From Streptomyces parvus (GTDB lineage: Bacteria; Actinomycetota; Actinomycetes; Streptomycetales; Streptomycetaceae): a DNA stretch of 64,000 nucleotides. The stretch lies in NCBI RefSeq assembly GCF_014648875.1, contig NZ_BMRY01000011.1, forward strand, positions 62,001 to 126,000, written 5' to 3'. The notes under the pieces were generated by a model. That model did not search any database. It saw only the letters and a list, made by a program, of their open reading frames with translations, and was not told where the DNA came from. Each line of letters opens with the position of its first letter. The first letter of the stretch is position 1. A program made the position numbers and the translations under genes. Positions 30,076 through 39,000 of the stretch are shown here, one piece after another.

Positions 30076-33000
30076 TCAGGAGTTCTCGTCGAGGTGGCGG
30101 GCGATCGCTTCGGGGGTTCGCAGGGTGAACAGGTCGCGGATGGTGATGACAGGACCGTACTCGCGGCGGAGCAGTCCGATCAGCCGCACCGCCAGCATGG
30201 AGTGCCCGCCGAGCGACACGAAGTCGCTGACCGCGCTGACCTCGTCGTCGTCGAGGTCGAGCGCCTCGGCGTAGAACTCGCAGACGACGCTCTCCGTCTC
30301 GGTCTCCGGCCCGCGCTCCCCCGCCGTGGTGAGGGCGCCCAGCGGCCGGGCCTCGGGGAGCGCCTTGGTGTCGGCCTTCCCGTTCACGGTCAGCGGGATG
30401 GCGTCGACCTGGGCGTAGTGCGTCGGGCGCAGGAAGTCCGGCAGCCCGGCGCCCACCTCGTGCGCGATCTGCGCGAGGTCGGCGGGGCCCGTGAGAACGA
30501 GATAGGCGGCCAGCCGGTACGCGCCGTCGACCCCCGGGTCGGGCTGGGCGACGGCGGCGACGAAGCGCACCGCCGGGTGTGCGGCGAACACGGCTTCGAC
30601 CTCGCCGAGTTCGACCCGGTGACCGCGGATCTTGACCTGCTGGTCGGTGCGGCCGAGGTAGGCGATGTTCCCGTCGGGCCGGCGGACCACCAGGTCCCCG
30701 GTGCGGTACATGCGCTCCCCGGGTACGCCGAAGGGGCAGGCGACGAAGCGGTGCGCGGTCTGGGCGCTGCGGCCCAGGTAGCCGCGGGCGATGCCGATGC
30801 CGGACACGTACAGCTCGCCGGGAACGCCGTCGGGCAGCGGTCGCAGCCAGGGGTCCAGGACGTACACCTCGGTGTTGTCGATGGCCACGCCGACCACCGG
30901 GTCCTGGCACTCGAAGGTGCCGACGCCGAGGGTGTTGATGGTGTACTCGGTGGGCCCGTACAGGTTGTAGCCGACGGTCCCCTCGGTCTCGGCGAGGCGC
31001 TGCCACAGGGTCGGGGTGACGGCCTCGCCGCCCAGCAGGACGAGCGCGGGACGCCGCTCGGGGTTCCCCAGCAGCCCTTCGGCCACCAACTGCTGTGCGT
31101 AGGTCGGAGTCACATTGATGACGTCGATTCCGTGCTCTGCGCAGTACTCGACAAGCCGGGGTGCGTCGCGGCGCAACTCCTCGTCACAGATGTGGACTTC
31201 ATGGCCGTCGGCGAGCCACAGCAGCTCCTCCCACGACATGTCGAACGCGAACGACACGGTGTGCGCGATGCGGAAGGTCCGGTGCCCGTGCTCGGCGAGG
31301 ACCGGTTCGAAGATGCGGCGCTGATGGTTGATCAGCATGTTGGTGAGACCGGCGTATTCGGTCACCACTCCCTTGGGCTTACCGGTCGATCCCGAGGTGT
31401 AGATGGTGTACGCGGGGTGGCGCAGCCGGTCCGGGTCGTCGGGTGCGAACGTCGTGTACGGCTCGGCCTGCGGCAACGGGAGGTCCAGTTCGATGAGTTC
31501 GCCGGTCAGCCGGGGCGACACCGCGCTGACGGTGAGGATCACCTCGGGCCGGGCGTCCTCGACGATCGCGGCGATCCGCTCGTCGGGGTGGTCCAGCTCC
31601 AGCGGTACGTACGCGGCCCCGACGCGCAACACCGCGAACAGGGCGGCGATCCAGTCGAGGGAGCGCGGAATCGCCAGGCCCACCGTCGTCTCGGGCCCGA
31701 TGCCGCGTGCGGCGAGGACGCCCGCCACGGCCCTGCTGCGCTCCCGGAGTTCGGCGAAGGTCAGGGTCGCACCGTCGGCGACGAGGGCGGTCCGGTCCGG
31801 GTCGCGGTCGGCCGCGAGGTCGAAGCGGTCGACGACGGTGTCGGTGCCGACCTCGGTGCGCGCGGCGGGTACGGGATCCGGGCCGAGTCCGGGCAGCGCG
31901 CCCATCGGGCCGGTGGTGGCCCTGGCGAGATCCTTCAGGACGCGCACGTAGTCGCCGAGAAGGCGTCGGGCGCTCTCGGTGTCGCCGTGGCGGTGCTCCA
32001 GCTTGACCGTGAGCCGGTCGCCGGGCGTCACGACCCAGGTGTAGGGGTAGTGGGTGGAGTCGTCGGCCTGGACCTCGGTGATGCCGTGGCGGGCGTTCAT
32101 CTCGGCGAACGCGTCCAGGTCCAGGAAGTTCTGGAGCACGAACAGGTTGTCGAACAGGGTGTCGTGTCCGGCGGCCCGCTGGATCTCGCCGAGTCCCAGA
32201 TGCTCGTGGTCCATCGCCGCCACCCGCGCCGCCTGTACGGAGGACAGGTAGGCGTCGACCGAGTCGTCCGGCCTGGCCCGCGTCCACAGGGGGACGGTGT
32301 TGAGCAGGACGCCGACGATGTCGCCGTGCCCTTCGCCCTCGCGCCCCGAGACGGTGACGCCGAACACGGCGTCGCTCCGGCCGGTACGGGCTCCGAGGAG
32401 GAGGCCGAAGGCGCCGGTCAGCACCGAGTTCAGCGTGACGCCCCGAGCCCGGGCGGCTTCGCGGAGCAACTGCGACAGCTCGGCGGAGAGGGTGTGCACG
32501 AGCGGCTGCGGCAGCGCGTCGGCCAGGGCCGGGGCCGGTCCGGCGAGCAGCGTCGGTCCTGCCAGACCTGCCAGGTGCTCCGCCCAGAAGCCCTCCGCCG
32601 CGGCCGGGTCCTTGGCGGCGAGCTCACGGGCGTACTCCTCGAACCCGGGCACGGCGGGCGTCGCGTCCCACGGTTCGCCGGCGACGACGGCCTCGTACGC
32701 GTCGAACAGGTCGCGCAGCAGGATCTCGCGGGACCAGCCGTCCCAGAGCAGCAGGTGGTAGCTGAGCAGCAGCCCGTCGCGGCCGTCGGGCCGCCGGACC
32801 ACGGTCAGCCGGACGAGCGGCGGCTCCCCCGGGTCGAAGCCCTGCTCGCGGTCCCGGGTGCGCAGTGCTTCGACCTCGGCGTCGGTGGCCAGGTCGAGCG
32901 TGCGGACGGGGACCCGGCGGCCTGCCTTCAGGGCCTGGACCGGGTTTCCGTCCGGGTCGGTGGTGAAGCCCGCGCCGACGACGGGATGGCGCCCGATGAC

Positions 33001-36000
33001 GTACGCCGTCGCCTCGGACAGCGCGTCGGGGTCCAGGCGGCGGTCGAAGGCGAACCAGCTCTGCGCGACATAGTGCCCGGCCGTGCTCCCCCCTTCCGTG
33101 CCCGCCGCCCTCGTCACCGTGTCCGTCCCCGTCAGCTGGGCCTGGAAGTACAGGCCGCGCTGGAGCGGGGTGACGGGTGCGGTGCGCTCGGCCGTCGCGG
33201 ACGCGTCCGCGATCCGCTCCAGGGCGGTCAGCCAGTGGTCGGTGATCGCGTCGGGGACGGAGTCGGCGAGGGTGAAGGCCGCGTGGAGGGAGCCGGTGCT
33301 CTCGTCGGTCCAGGCGTTGACCTCGACGGCGTAGGGGCTGTCTCCCTGGTCGGCGCCGGTGATGCGCAGGGCCTCCGATTCGCCGCCCCGGCCGAGGTAG
33401 TTGAACAGGATCTGCGGCCGGGCGGTCAGCAGCGGGGCCGTCTGCGGGTTGAGGTAGCGGAGCCGGCCGTAGGCGATGTGCCCGTCCTCGTCCGGCCGGC
33501 GTGCGTCGAGCTCGCGGGCCGCGGCGACGGGGTCGGTGTGGGCGGTCAGGCGTACGGGGGCGATGGAGGTGAACCAGCCGACGGTACGGGAGTAGTCGTG
33601 GTCGTCCCGGGCCGGGACGCGGCCGTGCCGCTCCAGGTCGACGGCGAGGTCGGTGGGCTCGGTCTGGATCCGGGTCAGCGCGGTGCGCAGGGCTCCGCAG
33701 AGCAGCTCGGTGAGTCCGGGACCGAGCGCGCCGGGCGCGTCGCGGGTCACCCGGTCGCTCGCGCCGGGCGGCAGGACGACGGTGGTCTCCCGGGCTCCCC
33801 GGACCGCGGGCACCAGCGCCGGGGCCTCCAGGGTGGTGATCCAGTGACCGAGTCCGTCGGCCGCCTCGGCGGACCGCAGGGCCAGCGCCTCGGCGTACGC
33901 GGCGTAGGAGGTGGTCGGCGGCGGCAGGGCGGGACGGCCGCTCAGGACGGTGGTCAGGTCGTCGAGGAGGACGAGCCAGGACACCGCGTCCACGGCGATG
34001 TGGTGGACGGTGACGACCAGGGTGCGGCTCGCCGGGAGCCAGGAGAACGCGATGACGTCCCCGGTGGTGGGGTCGAGCCGTCCGGCCGCCTCGTTGGCGG
34101 CGGTGGTCGCGTCGGTGGTGTGCTCGGTGACGACGGTGGCTTCACGGGCGGGTTCGGTGCGCAGGGACCAGACGCCGTGCTCGATGTGCAGCCGCAGCCG
34201 CAGGGCCGGGTGTGCGGCCACGACGGCGTCGGCGGCGCGCCGGATGTCCGAGAGGCCAGTGCTCGCGGGGACGGTGAGGGCCCTGGCCTGGGCGAACCGG
34301 GCGAGCGAGCCGCCCAGTTCGCGCTGGCGCAGGATGATCGGGGTGAGGGGCAGGGGGCCGTCCTCGCGGCGGGAGGGCGTTGACGGCGCGGCAGCCGGGG
34401 CGCGCGTCGCGAGGTGGCCGGCGAGGGCGCGCGGCGTCTTGAACAGGAACACGTCGCGGGGCGCGATCGGCAGGCCGAGTGCTCGGGCACGGTTGATCAC
34501 GGCGATGGCGACGATGCTGTCGCCCCCGGCGCCGAAGAAGTCGGTGTCGGCGTCGACGGTGGCGCCGGGCAAGGTCTCGGCGAAGATGCCGGTCAGGGCG
34601 TTGAGCGCGGAATCGCCGGTGAGTGCGGTGAGTGGGGAGTCGCCGGTCAGTGCGGTGAGCGGGGAGTCGTCCGGGCGCTGCGAGGTCACGGGCCGGGTGT
34701 CGTCCTGCTGTGCCGCCCGCTCGGTCAGCGCCGTGCGGTCCAGCTTTCCGTTGACCGTCAGCGGCAGCGCGTCGATCGGCAGGACCCGGCCCGGCACCAT
34801 GTGCGCGGGGAGCTTGGCGGCGAGCAGGGCGGAGAGATCAGTGGGCGGCTCCCCGACGACATGGGCGACGAGGTGGTCTCCGCTGTCCGCCACGGTGACG
34901 GCCGCGTCGACGACACCCTCCACCTCACGTACCGCGGACTCCACTTCCCCCAGTTCGACACGGAAGCCCTTGAGCTGCACCTGGTCGTCGGCTCGGCCCG
35001 CGAACTCCAGCTCGCCGTCGAGCGTCCGGCGGGCGAGGTCGCCCGTGTGGTACATCCGGGAGCCGTCGGCGGCGAACGGGTTCGCCACGAAGCGCCCGGC
35101 GGTGAGCCCGGGGCGGCCGAGGTAGCCGAGGGACACCTGGTCGCCCGCGACGTGGATCGCGCCCACCCGCCCCGGCGGCACCGGCCGCAGCCGGTCGTCG
35201 AGCAGATGGATGGTCAGCCCGGGGATCGGCCCGCCGATGGGGCTGGCGTCGCCGCCACGGTCGAAGTCCTCGTCCGTCAGGACCCGGTGGGTGACATGGA
35301 CGGTGGTTTCGGTGATGCCGTACATGTTGACCAGCTCGGGCGTGCGGGTGCCGTGCCGCTCGACCCAGCCGCGCAGCCGCCCGAGGTCGAGAGCCTCACC
35401 GCCGAAGACGATGCGGCGCAGTGCCGTGACGGGTTCCTCCGCGTGCAGATCGGCCTCGATGAACTGCTGGAAGGCAGACGGGGTCTGGTTGAGGACGGTC
35501 ACGCCGCGTTCGCGGACCAGCCGGTGGAAGTCGACCGGCGAGCGGGTCAGGGCGTAGTCGGGGACGAGCAGTTCGCCTCCGTGGGCGAGGGCGCCCCACA
35601 GCTCCCAGACGGCGAAGTCGAAGGAGAAGGAGTGGAACTGGACCCAGACGTCGTCGGGGCCGAAGTCCATGTCCGGCCGGGTGTTGGCGAGGAGCGTCGT
35701 CACCGCGGAGTGCGGGACGACGACGCCCTTGGGCCGACCGGTCGAGCCCGAGGTGTAGATGACGTACGCCGGGTCCCCCGGGCGGACGTCGGGCGCGGCG
35801 GGTCCGCCGGCCTGCGGAAGGTCCTCCCCCTGGACGAGCACGCGGGCCGCCACTCCGGCCCGCTCCAGCAGACCGGTGAAGCGATCCTGCTGTTCCCGGT
35901 CCACGAGAACGACTTGGGGGGCGGCGTCGGCGAGGATGTACGCCAACCGCTCGTCCGGGTAGGCCAGGTCCAGCGGTACGTACGCGCCCCCGGCGGTGAC

Positions 36001-39000
36001 GACGGCGACCAGAGCGACGACCTGTTCCGGGGAGCGCGGGACGGCGACGGCGACCCGCTGCCCGGGGCGGACCCCGGCCGCGCGCAGGGCGGAGGCCAAC
36101 GCGTCCTTCTCGGAAGCCAGTTCACCGTAGGTGAGGGAACGGGTGGTGCCGTCCAGCGCGCACTGGGTGACGGCGGTTGCCGCAGGGTCGCAGTGCGCGG
36201 CGGCGTCGAACAGCTCGCCCAGGGTGGCCCGGGCCTCCTCGGCCGGGGTCCCGCCCGGCGCGGGGAGCAGTGCGTCGACCGGCGCGTCCGGGCGGCCGAG
36301 CAGTTCGGTGAGGGTCCGGGTGAACGTGGTGAGGATCGCTTCGGCGCCTGCGGGGCGCAGGAGTTCACCGTCGTGGATGAGGTTGAAGCGGACCCGGCCG
36401 CCTGGTGTGCGCTCGACGACGAGCGTCAACGGGTAGTGCGGTGCCCCCTCGTTGACGATGTCGGTGATGACGAGGGTGTCGTCGGGGCCGCGCAGGGCGG
36501 TCACGTCGGTGGCGACGTCGAAGACGACCAGGGTGTCGAAGAGGGTGCCCGTGCCGCTCTGCCGCCCGGTCCGGGCCAGGGAGACGTGCTGATGCGGCAG
36601 GACCGCTCCCTGGTGCCGCTTCACGGCGTCCAGCAGGTCGTACGCCGTGTCGGTGGCGGACCAACGGGCGCGCACCGGAATGGTGTTGATGAAGAGTCCC
36701 ACCATGTCGCGGATGCCGGGGACGTCGGCGTCGCGTCCGGAGACGGTGGAGCCGAAGACGACGTCCCTGCTGTGCAGGAGCCCGCCCAGGGTCGCCGCCC
36801 ACGCGCTGTGCACGGCCACGCTCAGGGAGACCCCGGCGGTGCGGGCGGCGACGTCGATGTCCTCGGCGGGCTCCACCGTGACATCGGCGAAGCGTTCGGA
36901 GGGGGTGTGGCCCTCGGCGACCAGGGAGGGCCCGGGCAGTCCGGCGAGCTCCTCGCGCCATACCCGGTCGCTCTCGCGCTGGTCGCGGGCGGCGAGCCAG
37001 TCCACGTAGTCGCGGTAGCCGCCGAGCGCGTACACCGAGCCGGGCGTGTGGTACTCGGCCAGCAGGGTGCGGAGCATCGGCGGCACCGACCAGCCGTCCG
37101 CGATGATGTGGTGCACGGTCTGGACGAGGACCGGGTGGCCCGCGTCGGAGCGGATGAGGGTGTAGCGCATCAGGGGCCCGGTGGCGAGGTCGAAACCGGC
37201 CCGCCGGTCCTGCTCGGCCAGTTCGCGGATCTCCTCGTCGGTGCGGGCGGGGCCGTCCAGCGTGGTGAAGGGTGCGCGCCTGCCGTTCTCGACGACGGAG
37301 ACGACCCGGCCGTCCGTGAGGGCCGTGAAGCGGGCGGCCAGGTTGGGGTAGAGGGTGAGCAGCCGGGTGGCCGCCGCCGCCAGCCGGTCGGCGTCCACGT
37401 CGCCGTCCAGCGTCATCACCTGCTGCTCGACGTAGCTGCCCGTGGCGTCGTCGTCGAAGACGGAGTGGAAGTAGAGGCCCTCCTGGAGCGGGGTCAGCGG
37501 GAGGATGTCATGCAGCGCCGGGCCGTCCAGGGCGTCGACGTCGGCCTGGGTCAGCGGCGCGAGCGGGAAGTCGCTGGGCGTGTGGCCGCCGTCTTCGAGC
37601 GCGGCGAGTGCGGTGAGGGCCGAGCGGAGGTAGTCGCCGAGGGTGGTGATGTCGTCCTCGGTGAACACGCCTTCGGGCCAGGAGATGGTGGTGACCAGTT
37701 CGTAGGCGCCGTTCGCGTCGGGTTCGGCGATCGCGTTGAACTCCAGGGCGCGGGGCAGCCGCATACGGGGGTCACGTTTCTCGCCCAGCTGCCCGGTCGT
37801 GCCCGCGAGCTGCCAGTCGCCGGTGCCGCCCGCGTCGAAACGGCCGAGGTAGTTGAAGAGCACCTGGGGTGCGGGGCCGCCGGCCGGTGCGTCGCCGGTC
37901 AGGTAGCGCAGGGCCCCGTAGGACAGCCCGCCCGCCGGTACACGGGCGAGGTCCTCCTTGACCGCCTTGAGGGCGGCCGTGAGGTAGTCGGGCGCGGTGA
38001 GGTCGCTCGCCGTGCCGGGGTCCACAGTGACCGGGAAGAGAGTGGTGAACCAGCCGACCGTACGCGACAGTTCGGGTTCGAATCCGGTCGCGGCCTTGAC
38101 GAACCGGCTTTCACGGCCGTGCCCTTCCAGTTCGATGTGGGCGAAGGTCTGGTCCTGGCCCCGGTCGCGTCGCCACCGGGCGAGGGCGACGGCGAGGGCA
38201 GTCAGCAGGACGTCGTTGACGCCCGCGTGGAACTTGGCGGGGATCTCGCCGAGCAGCGCCGCCGTGGTGACGGGGTCGACCGGGACGGTCCGGGTCCGTT
38301 CGCGGGCCACGGTGTCGGCCGCAGTGAGGGCCCGCCTGCCGATCGGCGCGTCGGCGGCGGGCAGCGCGGCCGCGTGGTGCGTACGGTCCGCGTCGAACGG
38401 GGTACGGCCCAGGAGCTGGGTCCACCGCCTGAACGACGTTCCCACCGGCAGCAGTTCGACGGCTCCGCCCGAGGAGCGCTGCCGCCAGGCGGTGGCGAGG
38501 TCGCCCATCAGGATGCGCCAGGACACGCCGTCGATGACCACGTGGTGGGCTACCAGGACGAGTTGGCGTGCCGCGCGGCGCCAGACGGCGCGCAGCATGA
38601 CGCCGTGGTCCGGGTCGAGCGCGGCGGTCGCGAGGGCGACGCAGTCCTCGACCGGGGCGTCGCTCTGTTCCCAGCAGCGGGCGGTCGCACCGGCCTCGGG
38701 GATGTCGAAGCCCCAGCGCTCGCCGCGCACCAGCCGGGCGCGGAGCATGTCGTGCCGGGTGAGCACGGCGGTGAGGAGGTCGTCGAGGGCGCCGGGGGTC
38801 AGCTCGGCCGGGGCGGTGAGGACGACCGACTGCACGAAGCCGTCGATGGCGTCGGTGGTCTCGCCGAGCCACTGCACGATGGGTGATCCGACGACGGTGC
38901 CGGTGGCGACGTCGCCGTGGTCCACGGCGGCGACGGATTCCCGGCTCGCCACCGCCGCCAGCGCTCCGACGACGGTGTGGGTGAAGATCTGGCGTGCGCT

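Noticed and set aside
30076..30300. Thioesterase domain at the NRPS C-terminus
   Set aside because: The protein ends about 40 residues after the T3 LGGHS motif; there is no alpha/beta hydrolase or GxSxG sequence.
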